Positions 1 through 7,026 of a stretch of DNA of 22,701 bases are shown in pieces. The first letter of the stretch is position 1. Each line of letters opens with the position of its first letter. The position numbers were made by a program, and so were the translations under genes. This DNA comes from Blastococcus sp. CT_GayMR20 (GTDB lineage Bacteria > Actinomycetota > Actinomycetes > Mycobacteriales > Geodermatophilaceae), in assembly GCF_004570345.1 (NCBI RefSeq), contig NZ_SPQM01000077.1:1-22701 (forward strand). Reading direction: 5' to 3'. The notes under the pieces are model-generated. The model did no database searches and had not been told where the DNA came from. It saw only the letters and a program-made list of their open reading frames with translations.

Positions 1-1
1 A

Positions 2-267
2 CCCCTCGCAAACTCGGGGCGAGCCTCTGGACGGGGCCACCGTGAGCTGGAGGCGGGCTGCGGACACGGCGTCCTGGTCCTCGCCCCGGGCGGCCGGGTG
101 GTCGTCGCGTGCTCCCTGATGGCCGCCGACACCGAGGCCCGGGCGACCGACCCGACCGTCGGCTGGGCGGCTCGTGCGGCCTCGCCCTGACCGCCGTCCA
201 CCGGGGACGGACGCCGCCGACCGACTCCCTCGCCCTCGAACTGCGCCACCGTCCCCCGAACGGGTGA
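2..267 (+). pseudogene. Frame-shifted 3' end of a coding region, possibly a SAM-methyltransferase remnant
   Basis: Codon-position bias shows coding sequence here although no single frame is open. From about 44 to 165, frame 2 has almost only G/C in third positions and reads a Gly-rich stretch (LVLAPGGRVVVACSLMAADT), which resembles the late strand of class I methyltransferases such as the CobL/CbiT type. That frame closes at 188-190. From about 163 the bias moves to frame 1, which reads on to a TGA at 265-267 (ending LALELRHRPPNG). This is what a single-base frameshift near 163-187 in a formerly continuous gene would produce. No start is visible and the left edge cuts it. The methyltransferase link rests on one short motif and is weak. 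Nothing else is recognised in 268-381, which should hold the promoter of the next gene. Confidence 0.35.
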
Positions 268-381
268 GAGCCCGCTGCACCACTCGGCTCAAGCTGAGGC
301 TCCGGCCTGCCGATCACCCGGTCAGGTGACGGTGGACCCCTGTCCGCCGCGCCTGCAGACCGATGGTGAGGAGGAGAGATC

Positions 382-1089
382 GTGCCCGCTCAGTCCGTGC
401 TCGTCGTGGAGGACACCGACGAGATCCGCGAGCTGGTCTCCACCGTGCTCCGGCGCGCCGGGTTCGACGTCCGCGAGGCCAGTTCCGGGCAGGCCTGCCT
501 GGAGGAGGTCCGTCGTGACGCCCCCGACCTCATCGTGCTCGACCTGGGCCTCCCGGACGCCGACGGCACCGAGGTGTGCCGGCAGATCCGCGCCGAGACC
601 CAGTGCTACGTCCTGATGCTCACCGCCCGCGCCGAGGAGGTCGATCTGCTGATCGGCCTGGCCGTCGGCGCCGACGGGTACATGGCCAAGCCCTTCTCGC
701 CGCGCGAGCTCGTGGCGCGGGTGCAGGCCATGCTGCGCTTCCCCCGGCAGGGTGCGGCCGCCGAGCCGGCGCCGACCGCCGAGGAGTCCGTCCGCCGGCT
801 CAACGAGCTCGAGGTGGACGAGGAGAGCCGTGAGGTGCGGGTGGACGGCGCCGTCGTCGACCTCACCCGCACGGAATTCGACCTGCTCGCCGCGCTGGCC
901 TCCCGGCCGGGGCGCGTGCTGCAGCGCGAGACGCTGCTGCGCGAGGTCTGGCAGACCGACTGGGAGGGCAACCTCCGCCTGGTCGAGGCCCACATGTCCA
1001 ACCTCCGCCGCAAGCTGCTGGCCGCCGGCCTCAGCTCGCCGGAGATCCGGACTGTGCGCGGGGTCGGCTACCGGCTCGTCGCCGCCTGA
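382..1089 (+). CDS. OmpR/PhoB-family response regulator (REC + winged helix)
   Basis: A 235-residue DNA-binding response regulator. The receiver domain covers residues about 5-118, with acidic pocket E10/D11, phospho-acceptor D54 in the LIVLDLGLPD strand, switch Thr T81 and Lys K103 in AKPF. The C-terminal winged helix (about 140-233) ends with the family signature IRTVRGVGYRL. The GTG at 382 is chosen because a GAGGAGAG Shine-Dalgarno lies just upstream (369-377) and the receiver begins at once. Length is normal. No kinase gene is adjacent on the same strand; the nearest is the PAS kinase at 5236-7026 on the other strand, so this is formally an orphan regulator. It could be the output of the phosphorelay proteins encoded convergently next to it, but that is inference. 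Confidence 0.93.
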   Translation: MPAQSVLVVEDTDEIRELVSTVLRRAGFDVREASSGQACLEEVRRDAPDLIVLDLGLPDADGTEVCRQIRAETQCYVLMLTARAEEVDLLIGLAVGADGYMAKPFSPRELVARVQAMLRFPRQGAAAEPAPTAEESVRRLNELEVDEESREVRVDGAVVDLTRTEFDLLAALASRPGRVLQRETLLREVWQTDWEGNLRLVEAHMSNLRRKLLAAGLSSPEIRTVRGVGYRLVAA

Positions 1090-1121
1090 GAGAGGACCCT
1101 CCTCCCCCCACGTTCGGCGCG

Positions 1122-1139
1122 GGCCCCTCAAGGGGGGCC
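1122..1139. terminator. Convergent hairpin after the response regulator
   Basis: GGCCCC (1122-1127) pairs with GGGGCC (1134-1139) around a 6-base loop, 33 bases after the stop of the + gene. There is no T tract, as is usual for terminators in GC-rich actinobacteria. Confidence 0.45.
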
Positions 1140-1151
1140 GTTGCCGCAGGC

Positions 1152-1170
1152 ACGGCCGGCGGCCGGCCGT
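1152..1170. terminator. 19-bp palindrome at the end of the minus-strand operon
   Basis: ACGGCCGGC and GCCGGCCGT are perfect inverted arms around a single G at 1161. The right arm touches the TCA (stop on the minus strand) at 1170-1172. With the 1122-1139 hairpin it fills the convergent gap and probably ends minus-strand transcription from the REC-HPt genes. An operator is less likely because no promoter starts here. Confidence 0.5.
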
Positions 1171-1877
1171 CAGACCGCGAGAGCGCGGCCGTTCTGGTCG
1201 ATCCGCGCGCAGAGGTCCACGAGCTTGACCAGCCGGGTGTGCGTGACCACCCCGCGGCGCGCGTCGCGGGCCACGGCCGAGCTCAAGAACGCCACCTCGA
1301 CGTGCCCCATGCGGTCACTGGCGGCCGCCAGGGCCTCGGCCGCGGTCGCGACCGACGCGGCGTCGCCCTCCTGGGCGCCGGCCGCGATCGCCGACAGCAG
1401 GTGCGGCAGCGCACTCAGGTACATGTCCACCGCACGGGCCCCGGCCTCCTCGACCGGCGGAGCCGCCGCGGAGAACCGGGGTGCTGCCGGCGCCGTTGCC
1501 TGCGCGGTCGGCGTCAGCCCCCGCATCACGTCCACGAACAGTCGCGGGTCCACCGGCTTGGCCAGGCAGGCGAGCGCCCCGGCACCGGAGGCCAGTGCGA
1601 GCGTCTGGTGGGTGCGGCGGGCCGCCACCACGAGGAAGCGGGCCGAGGAGCCCTGCTCCCGCAGGCGGCGCATCAGGGTCGCGCCGTGGCCCTGGCGCAT
1701 GACCATGTCGGTCACCACGAGGTCCGGACCGATCAGCGCGGCGACGCGCAGCGCGTCCTCGGTGCCGACCGCCTGGTGCACGCGCCAGCCGCCCAGCTCG
1801 AGCAGCATGGTGATGCGGGCGCGGGCGGCGAACGAGTCGTCGACGACGAGGGCGGTCAGCAGGGGTGGGTGCAGCAT
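1170..1877 (-). CDS. REC-HPt protein with degenerate HPt site
   Basis: A 235-residue cytoplasmic protein. An N-terminal receiver (about 5-120) has D13/D14, phospho-acceptor D57 (VVTDMVM) and K107 (LAKPVD). A helical C-terminal domain (about 145-230) is clearly homologous to the HPt-like domain of the upstream neighbour: both share GDA, MGH/LGH and the DARRGV.xHxRxVxL tail. In the HPt helix the neighbour's AHTL is AEAL here, so the phosphorylatable His is replaced by E181. The receiver switch position is also Ala (A85 in LVVAARR) where the neighbour has Thr. The ATG at 1877 follows a GGAGGAA ribosome site. It lies 35 bases after the previous gene and is probably the last gene of the operon that begins at 4951. 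It may be a phosphate sink, a decoy or a partner-binding paralogue. Confidence 0.85.
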   Translation of the reverse strand: MLHPPLLTALVVDDSFAARARITMLLELGGWRVHQAVGTEDALRVAALIGPDLVVTDMVMRQGHGATLMRRLREQGSSARFLVVAARRTHQTLALASGAGALACLAKPVDPRLFVDVMRGLTPTAQATAPAAPRFSAAAPPVEEAGARAVDMYLSALPHLLSAIAAGAQEGDAASVATAAEALAAASDRMGHVEVAFLSSAVARDARRGVVTHTRLVKLVDLCARIDQNGRALAV

Positions 1878-1912
1878 CTCGTTCCTCCGTCCTGGTGTCG
1901 TGTGGGTGGTGC

Positions 1913-2590
1913 TCAGACCGCGTAGGCCAGCTCCTGGAGCTGCACGACGCGGGCGTGGGCCATCACGCCCCGGCGGGCGTCGGCGGCGATCGCCCGGCAG
2001 ATCGAGGCGACCTCCGGGTGCCCGAGCTGGCCGCTGGTGCCGGCCAGGGTGTGGGCGGCCGAGACGACCGCCGGCGCGTCCCCGGACCGGGTGCCCGACG
2101 CGATCGCCGAGAGCCGGGCCGGGAGGGCGTCGACGTACATCGCCTGCAGGCGACCCATCAGCTCGTCGTCCAGGTCGTCGTCGACGTCGTCGACGAGGTC
2201 CGGAACGGCGGTGAGCGTGCCCTGCGCAGCCGGCCCCGTGGTCCGGCTGCGCAGGAAGTCGAGGAGGATGCGGGCCTCGACCGGCTTGGCCAGGCAGGCC
2301 ATGGCACCGGCGGCGACCGAGTCCGCGCGGACGTCGTCCGTCGGGTCGGAGGTGACCACCAGGAAGCGGGCGCGGGAGCCGTTGCGGCGCATCCGGTGGA
2401 GCATCGCCGGTCCGTGCTCGCCGGGCATCGAGACGTCGGTGACGACGAGGTCGAAGTCGGCGCAGACGGCCTGCCGGAGGGCGTCCTCGGCGTTGGCGGC
2501 CTCGCTGACCTGCCACCCGCCGAGGCGGAGGAGGCCGGCGACGCGGCGCCGGGCGTCGGGGTCGTCGTCGACGACCAGGGCGGTCAGCAC
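1913..2590 (-). CDS. REC-HPt phosphorelay protein
   Basis: A 225-residue protein with an N-terminal receiver (about 1-115; D8-D10 pocket, phospho-acceptor D52 in VVTDVSMPG, T80, K102 in LAKPVE), a very acidic linker (about 130-145, mostly Asp) and a C-terminal HPt-like helical domain. Its motif AHTLAGTSGQLGH places the candidate phospho-His at H180; the usual Lys of H-x-L-K-G is Ala. There is no DNA-binding output domain, so it should pass phosphate or bind a partner. The GTG start at 2590 overlaps the end of the upstream secreted-protein gene by 7 bases (GTGCTGA) and no clear Shine-Dalgarno is seen, suggesting translational coupling. It is paralogous to the next gene, which has lost the His. 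Confidence 0.87.
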   Translation of the reverse strand: MLTALVVDDDPDARRRVAGLLRLGGWQVSEAANAEDALRQAVCADFDLVVTDVSMPGEHGPAMLHRMRRNGSRARFLVVTSDPTDDVRADSVAAGAMACLAKPVEARILLDFLRSRTTGPAAQGTLTAVPDLVDDVDDDLDDELMGRLQAMYVDALPARLSAIASGTRSGDAPAVVSAAHTLAGTSGQLGHPEVASICRAIAADARRGVMAHARVVQLQELAYAV

Positions 2591-3186
2591 GACAGCACCG
2601 GGGTCTGGGCGGTGGTCGCCGTCCAGCCGTAGGTCGTGAGCGTGGTGACCGACAGCCGCGGTGCGTAGGCGAGGTAGTCGGCGTCCACGCCGGCGCCGGT
2701 GGCGAGCACGGTCGGTGCGGTCTGGGCCATCGGGTAGACCGAGCCATCGACCAGGTGGGCGTTGACGAGGTACCCGCTGACGCCCCGCGAGGCGCTGGCC
2801 GCCCACGAGGCCGTGACCGACAGGGTGGTGTTCTGCGTGACGGTGGTGGTCGTCGTCTCGTTGAGGCCGGGGCCGGCCTCCGACGTCGACGAGTAGTAGT
2901 TGACGTTGCTGGTGCTGGTCACGGTGCTCGACGTCGAGCTGTACGCCGTCTGCGTCTGGACGAGGGTCACCGGATCGGTGTGGACGGTCCGCTTCACGGT
3001 GGTCGTCGTCGTGGCGCAGGAGTCGTTGACGGTGATCGAGGCCGGGGCGGCCACGGTGCCGGTCGCGACCGTCGTCGTGGGGACCGGGGCGACGTCGGCG
3101 AAGTCGGCGGACGCCGGGAGGCTCGCGCCGGCGATGACGGCGACGGTGAGGCCGGTCAGGATCAGGATGCGGCGGGTGGCGGTCAT
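2584..3186 (-). CDS. Secreted Thr/Ser-rich FN3-like protein with C-terminal Cys
   Basis: A 200-residue exported protein: basic N-terminus (TATRR), hydrophobic segment about 7-24, then the block DFADVAPVPTTTVATGTV (28-45), which also follows the hydrophobic segment in the other two exported proteins of this operon. Residues about 58-125 are an insert very rich in Thr and Ser. The rest (about 122-200) resembles the FN3-like body of the next gene upstream: a SVTASWAAS strand, VSGYLV, a DG turn, and a TYGWTATTAQT ending. It has only two cysteines, C57 and the last residue C200. The ATG at 3186 follows a GAGGAGA ribosome site. Likely surface or matrix-associated; the function is unknown and FN3 is judged from pattern only. 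Confidence 0.8.
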   Translation of the reverse strand: MTATRRILILTGLTVAVIAGASLPASADFADVAPVPTTTVATGTVAAPASITVNDSCATTTTTVKRTVHTDPVTLVQTQTAYSSTSSTVTSTSNVNYYSSTSEAGPGLNETTTTTVTQNTTLSVTASWAASASRGVSGYLVNAHLVDGSVYPMAQTAPTVLATGAGVDADYLAYAPRLSVTTLTTYGWTATTAQTPVLSC

Positions 3187-3252
3187 GTCCAGGTCTCCTC
3201 ACTCGTGTCGTCGGTGGTTGCGGGTGTGTGCGGCAGGGTCAGGACCCCGCGG

Positions 3253-3672
3253 TCAGCACTGGAAGGACGCGGTCTTGGCCGATTCCTTGGTCCAGCCGTA
3301 GTCGGTCTTGGCGGTGACCGAGTACTGGATCGACCAGTAGGTGACGTTGTACTTCGGGATGGGCGCGCTCCAGCTGGTGGCGGTGGCGCCGAGCTCGACG
3401 ACCTGCACGTAGCCGTCGCTGAAGATCACGCTGACGTCGTACCCGGTGACCCGGGCGGAGGTGCTCTTCGTCCACGTCAGCGACATGGTGGCCGGCTCGG
3501 TGCAGACCAGCTTGCCGACGAGGCCGGTCGGCGGGGCGACGGTGTTCGTGGCGACGGTCGTGGAGACGACCGCCGTGTCGGCGAGGGAGGCGATCGCGGG
3601 GCCGGCAGCGGTGCCGACCGCGACTGCGGTGGTGAGGCCCAGGACGAGCAGCGCGTTGCGGACGCTGATCAC
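3253..3672 (-). CDS. Small secreted FN3-like protein with C-terminal Cys
   Basis: A 139-residue exported protein. The signal segment (about 5-28) is followed by SLADTAVVSTTVATNTV (29-45), then one fibronectin-III-like domain (about 46-139: APPTGL, MSLTWTKS, VTGYDV, WSIQYSVTAKT, YGWT). The only cysteines are C57 and the final residue C139, placing one at each end of the domain where they could form a disulfide. The GTG at 3672 overlaps the TGA of the signal peptidase gene (GTGA), and the GAGGAGGAG just upstream, inside the peptidase gene's end, acts as ribosome site. It is paralogous to the following gene, which has Cys at the same residue 57 and also ends in Cys. Probably processed by the adjacent peptidase. 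Confidence 0.8.
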   Translation of the reverse strand: MISVRNALLVLGLTTAVAVGTAAGPAIASLADTAVVSTTVATNTVAPPTGLVGKLVCTEPATMSLTWTKSTSARVTGYDVSVIFSDGYVQVVELGATATSWSAPIPKYNVTYWSIQYSVTAKTDYGWTKESAKTASFQC

Positions 3673-4304
3673 GACTGCTCCTCCTCGTCGGTCTCGTCGG
3701 TGCGGGCGGGGCGCCAGATCGTCATGAGGACCCAGCCGACGAGGAGCGTCGGGGCGCCGTACAGGAGAACCTGGGTGACGACCGGGGCGCGCAGGGCCTG
3801 GATCAGGTGGCCCAGCTCGGGGATCACGGCACGCACCTCGTAGGCGGTGTCGCCCTCGAGGGTCGCCGTCCACGGGTCGATCGCCTCGTTGGCGTCGCCC
3901 TTGGTCTGGACGGTGACGGTTCCGTCGGCCGCGGTCTCCACCGAGACGACCCGGTGGGTGACGAGGCTGTGGTCCTCGATGGGCTTGTGATACGTGATCA
4001 CCATGCCCTCGGTGACCTCGGAGATCGCGATCGGCGTGACGATGGTGACGTCACCCGGGTCGATCTCCGGTGCCATGCTCGCGGTCAGCATGGTCATCGT
4101 GCGGTAGCCGAGCAGGTGCGGCCCGACGGCCAGGACGGCGAAGATCAGGACAGCCAGACCCATGACTCCGCGAACCAGCCACGGGGCCGTGCGGCCCATG
4201 ATGTGGGCGGCCCGTCCGGCCCGCAGGCCGGCGAGGGAGCGCGTGTCCCCGGCCGGGGGCAGCTGAGCAGCTGCCCCCGGGGCCACAGGGAGGGTGGCGG
4301 ACAT
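3669..4304 (-). CDS. sipW: SipW-type signal peptidase I (S26 family)
   Basis: A 211-residue membrane peptidase that removes signal peptides on the outer face of the membrane. The N-terminal anchor is at about 44-64; the catalytic Ser is S76 in TASMAPEIDPGD. The second catalytic residue is His (H117 in SLVTHRVV) instead of the usual bacterial Lys, the hallmark of the ER/SipW subfamily; D137 or D143 (KGDANEAID) is the likely acid. A second membrane helix lies at about 180-200, followed by an acidic tail (ETDEEEQS). SipW enzymes process TasA/camelysin-type proteins, and a TasA-like gene lies 35 bases upstream. The stop overlaps the next start by 4 bases. The gene symbol is by analogy to Bacillus. 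Confidence 0.9.
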   Translation of the reverse strand: MSATLPVAPGAAAQLPPAGDTRSLAGLRAGRAAHIMGRTAPWLVRGVMGLAVLIFAVLAVGPHLLGYRTMTMLTASMAPEIDPGDVTIVTPIAISEVTEGMVITYHKPIEDHSLVTHRVVSVETAADGTVTVQTKGDANEAIDPWTATLEGDTAYEVRAVIPELGHLIQALRAPVVTQVLLYGAPTLLVGWVLMTIWRPARTDETDEEEQS

Positions 4305-4339
4305 GATCTCAGTTCTCCGTCAGGTCGTCAGAGTCGCGA

Positions 4340-4951
4340 TCAGCGGGCGGTGCCGGTGCGCTGCGTGCCCGTGAAGACGAGGCTCAGCGCGGCCGACTGG
4401 CCCTGGAAGGTGTTGCCGGCGGTCGTGGGCAGCGAGACGGCGAAGGTCAGGTAGTCCGTCGCACCCGCAGCCAGCGAGGCCGGGTTGTTCAGCGTGATGT
4501 TGCTGACGGCCGGGCCCGAGCCGAGCACGCGCTCGGTGCCGGAGCAGGCGTAGGTCGCCGCGGTGGCGGTGCCGCCCTGGGTCCACGGGACCGTGCAGGA
4601 CTTGACGGCCAGCTGGAGGCCGTTGGTGGTGTCGGTGGTGAGGATGCTGGGCGCGGAGACGGTCGTGTTGAGGGTGACCGAGCCGAGCGCGACGTTGCCG
4701 CTGTTGACCAGGTTCACGGCCCGGGTGAGCGAGTCGCCCGGCACGAAGCCGGCCGTGGTCACCGGGACGGCGAAGCCCTGCTGCGCGACGTCGATGTTCA
4801 GGGTGCCCGACTGGATGGTCGTGGCGACCGGGGTGCTGCTGTCGGTGAAGGAACCGAAGGTCCCCATGCCGGCGACGGCAGCCGCGGCGCCGATGACGCC
4901 CAGCGAGCCGACGACCTTGCGGGCGGTGGCGCTCTTGGTGGTGGTGCTCAT
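4340..4951 (-). CDS. TasA/camelysin-like secreted protein with SipW-dependent signal
   Basis: A 203-residue exported protein and first gene of the leftward operon. Basic N-terminus (KSATARK), hydrophobic segment about 13-30, then GTFGSFTDSSTPVATTIQSG (30-49), the alternate SipW-type signal seen in TasA/CalY proteins (aromatic residue then TD). The mature part is beta-rich and low in charge, with the order typical of the family: SGTLNIDV, VPGDSLTRAVNLVNSGNVAL and later repeated Ser/Thr/Asn-rich strands. There are two cysteines, C119 and C136. In Bacillus such proteins form biofilm matrix fibres; here a surface fibre or adhesin role is inferred. The ATG at 4951 follows a GGGAG ribosome site; the longer upstream frame is rejected because the signal peptide starts here. 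Confidence 0.85.
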   Translation of the reverse strand: MSTTTKSATARKVVGSLGVIGAAAAVAGMGTFGSFTDSSTPVATTIQSGTLNIDVAQQGFAVPVTTAGFVPGDSLTRAVNLVNSGNVALGSVTLNTTVSAPSILTTDTTNGLQLAVKSCTVPWTQGGTATAATYACSGTERVLGSGPAVSNITLNNPASLAAGATDYLTFAVSLPTTAGNTFQGQSAALSLVFTGTQRTGTAR

Positions 4952-5038
4952 GATCCGTACTCCCTGTGTCCCGGTCACCGGCGTTTCCGGCGACAGGGAG
5001 AACTCTGAGGGCCCAACCGCAGGCCACCCGCCAGCGAT

Positions 5039-5057
5039 CCGCAAGGAATGCGCAAGG
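5039..5057. promoter_or_regulatory. Phased direct repeats upstream of the TasA-like operon
   Basis: CGCAAGG occurs at 5040-5046 and again at 5051-5057, exactly 11 bases apart (one helical turn). A weaker copy, CCGCAGG, lies at 5017-5023, two turns away. The sites are about 90-105 bases upstream of the start at 4951 in the 284-base gap before the kinase gene. Direct half-sites spaced 11 bp are the usual binding layout of OmpR-family regulators. I could not place a convincing -10/-35 pair. Confidence 0.35.
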
Positions 5058-5235
5058 CTTGTTCGGCGAACCCACCGATCGGCACTTTCCCCGGGATTCC
5101 GGGCCTGTGAAGGGGACGACGGTGCGGAACGGTCCCGAGGAGCGGGGCCCGGAGGGTCCCCGAGGAGGACAGCGTGGCTCCGCGCGCGCGGGGACGGCAC
5201 GTGGCCGCGGTGTCGTCCGGAGGACGGCAGTGTGC

Positions 5236-7026
5236 TCAGCGGGGGAGCGTCAGCGTGAAGGTCGTGCCTTCACCCTCGGCGCTCACGAGGTCGAGCGTGC
5301 CGCCGTGCGCTGTCGTGATGGCCTTGGTGATGGCCAGGCCCAGACCCACGCCGGGGACGGCGTTGCGCTGCGCGGTCGAGGCGCGGAAGAAGCGCTGGAA
5401 CATCTTCCCCTGCTCCCCGCTCGGGATACCGATGCCGGTGTCGCTGACGGACAGCTGGGCGACGGGCACCGCGCCGGGGCGCTCGAGGTCGCTGACCTCG
5501 CCGTCCGGTGCCTGCCACGCCGGCCGCAGCGCCAGGGTGACCCGGCCGCCGGACGGCGTGAACTTCACGGCGTTGGAGACGAGGTTGTCGCACGCCTGAC
5601 CGAGGCGGACGGCGTCACCGGGGACGACGAGCCCGCCGTCGGGCAGGTCGACCGTCACCTCGACGCCGGTGGTCGCGGCGGTGACGCGGGCGGTCTCCTC
5701 GGCCGCGCGCACGACGGAGGCGAGGTCGACGTCCTGGGGCTGCAGCGTGAACCGGCCGGCGTCGACCTGCGCGGTGAAGAGCAGGTCGCCGACCAGGCGC
5801 AGCAGCCGGTCGGCGTTGCGCTCGACCGTCGTCAGGTAGGACCGCTGCTCGTCGGTGAGCGGCTGCTCCTCGTCCTCCAGGACCAGCTCGAGGTACCCGA
5901 GGATCGAGGTGAGCGGCGTGCGCAGCTCGTGGCTGATGAGGCTCACGAACTGGTCCTTCATGCGCTCGGTGGCGCGGGCCTCGGTCATGTCGGTGCCCAC
6001 GAAGTTCCAGCCGGCGTGCACACCGCGGTCGTCGGTGCGCGGCGTCACCGCGACCGAGACCGTTCGCTGGTCGCCGTCCGCGGCCACGTAGGTCCAGTCG
6101 CGGACGTCGCTGCCGTGCTCCTGGGCGGCGTGCACCAGGGCGGCGAGCCCGGACACCGATCCGGTGTCCTCGGCCGCGAGCTCGAGCTCCTCCGGCAGGT
6201 GGAAGTCCACGATGGACCGCTTCCGGACGACGTCGAGCCGCGGCAGGCCGAGCATCTTCTCCGCGCCCGGGTTCCACACGCGGATGACCCCGTCGCGGTC
6301 GGTGCCGATGATCGACTGCTCGGTGACGGCGTCGATCACGCTCGTCATCGTCTGGGCCCGGGCGGCGAGCATGCGCGTGGCGAGGTCGAGCTCGTCGGCG
6401 CGGGTCTGCACCTGCGTGAGCAGAGCGGCCCGCTGTCCCTCCAGGCGCTCCACCTCGGCCGTCTGCGCGGCGAGCCGGCGCGCGGTCTCGTTGACCGCGA
6501 GACCGCCGAGGCCGACGACGAACGGGCCGAGCAGCAGCGCACCCGGCAGGGCCTCGGTCGCCGGCGTGCCCGTGCTGAGGGCCGCGGGGAGGAGCAGGAC
6601 GGCAGCGGTTGCGGCGGCGGCGAGGAGCACCCCGCGCCGGCCGGGAGCGGAGACGAGCGTCAGCAGCGGGCCCAGGAGAAGGAGGAACGTCGCCGCCGAG
6701 CCGGTGCCGGCGGTGACGAGGCCCGCCGCGCCGAGGTGGGCGAGGGGCACGACCAGGGCGCCGTCGGCGGTGGGGGAGGGTCGGACGACCAGCCGCGACA
6801 CCAGCGAGGCGAGGAACGCGGTCGCGAGGCCGGCGAGCACGAGTTCGCCGTCGGTCACGGGCAGGATCCCGGCGGCCAGCAGCAGCGTCGCTCCGGCGAA
6901 CATCGCCGTCGACGGCAGCGAGCGCTCCAGCACGGCACCGTCCGAGACCAGTGCCGAGAGGCGCTGACGGAGGGTGCGCGGGGCGGGACGGTGCAGGACC
7001 GCGGTGGGCACCTCGACGGCGGTCAT
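5236..7026 (-). CDS. Membrane sensor histidine kinase with PAS domain
   Basis: A 596-residue sensor kinase. The N-terminal half (about 40-180) has roughly five hydrophobic segments and no large extracellular loop, followed by a coiled stretch (about 180-225), a PAS domain (about 225-350, with IIGTDRDGVIRVWNPGAEKMLG) and a HisKA/HATPase_c core. Phospho-His H366 lies in SLISHELRTPLTSI; the N box is CDNLVSNAVKF around 479-489, G1 is DTGIGI (529-534) and G2 is GVGLGL (559-564). All catalytic motifs look intact. The ATG at 7026 overlaps the stop of the upstream receiver gene (ATGA), so the two are coupled. It may sense a membrane or cytoplasmic signal. It ends 284 bases before the TasA-like operon on the same strand. 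Confidence 0.93.
   Translation of the reverse strand: MTAVEVPTAVLHRPAPRTLRQRLSALVSDGAVLERSLPSTAMFAGATLLLAAGILPVTDGELVLAGLATAFLASLVSRLVVRPSPTADGALVVPLAHLGAAGLVTAGTGSAATFLLLLGPLLTLVSAPGRRGVLLAAAATAAVLLLPAALSTGTPATEALPGALLLGPFVVGLGGLAVNETARRLAAQTAEVERLEGQRAALLTQVQTRADELDLATRMLAARAQTMTSVIDAVTEQSIIGTDRDGVIRVWNPGAEKMLGLPRLDVVRKRSIVDFHLPEELELAAEDTGSVSGLAALVHAAQEHGSDVRDWTYVAADGDQRTVSVAVTPRTDDRGVHAGWNFVGTDMTEARATERMKDQFVSLISHELRTPLTSILGYLELVLEDEEQPLTDEQRSYLTTVERNADRLLRLVGDLLFTAQVDAGRFTLQPQDVDLASVVRAAEETARVTAATTGVEVTVDLPDGGLVVPGDAVRLGQACDNLVSNAVKFTPSGGRVTLALRPAWQAPDGEVSDLERPGAVPVAQLSVSDTGIGIPSGEQGKMFQRFFRASTAQRNAVPGVGLGLAITKAITTAHGGTLDLVSAEGEGTTFTLTLPR

Noticed and set aside
5061..5071. GTTCGGCGAAC as a LexA or ClgR site
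   Set aside because: Too short and the spacing fits neither consensus; such palindromes are frequent by chance at this GC content.
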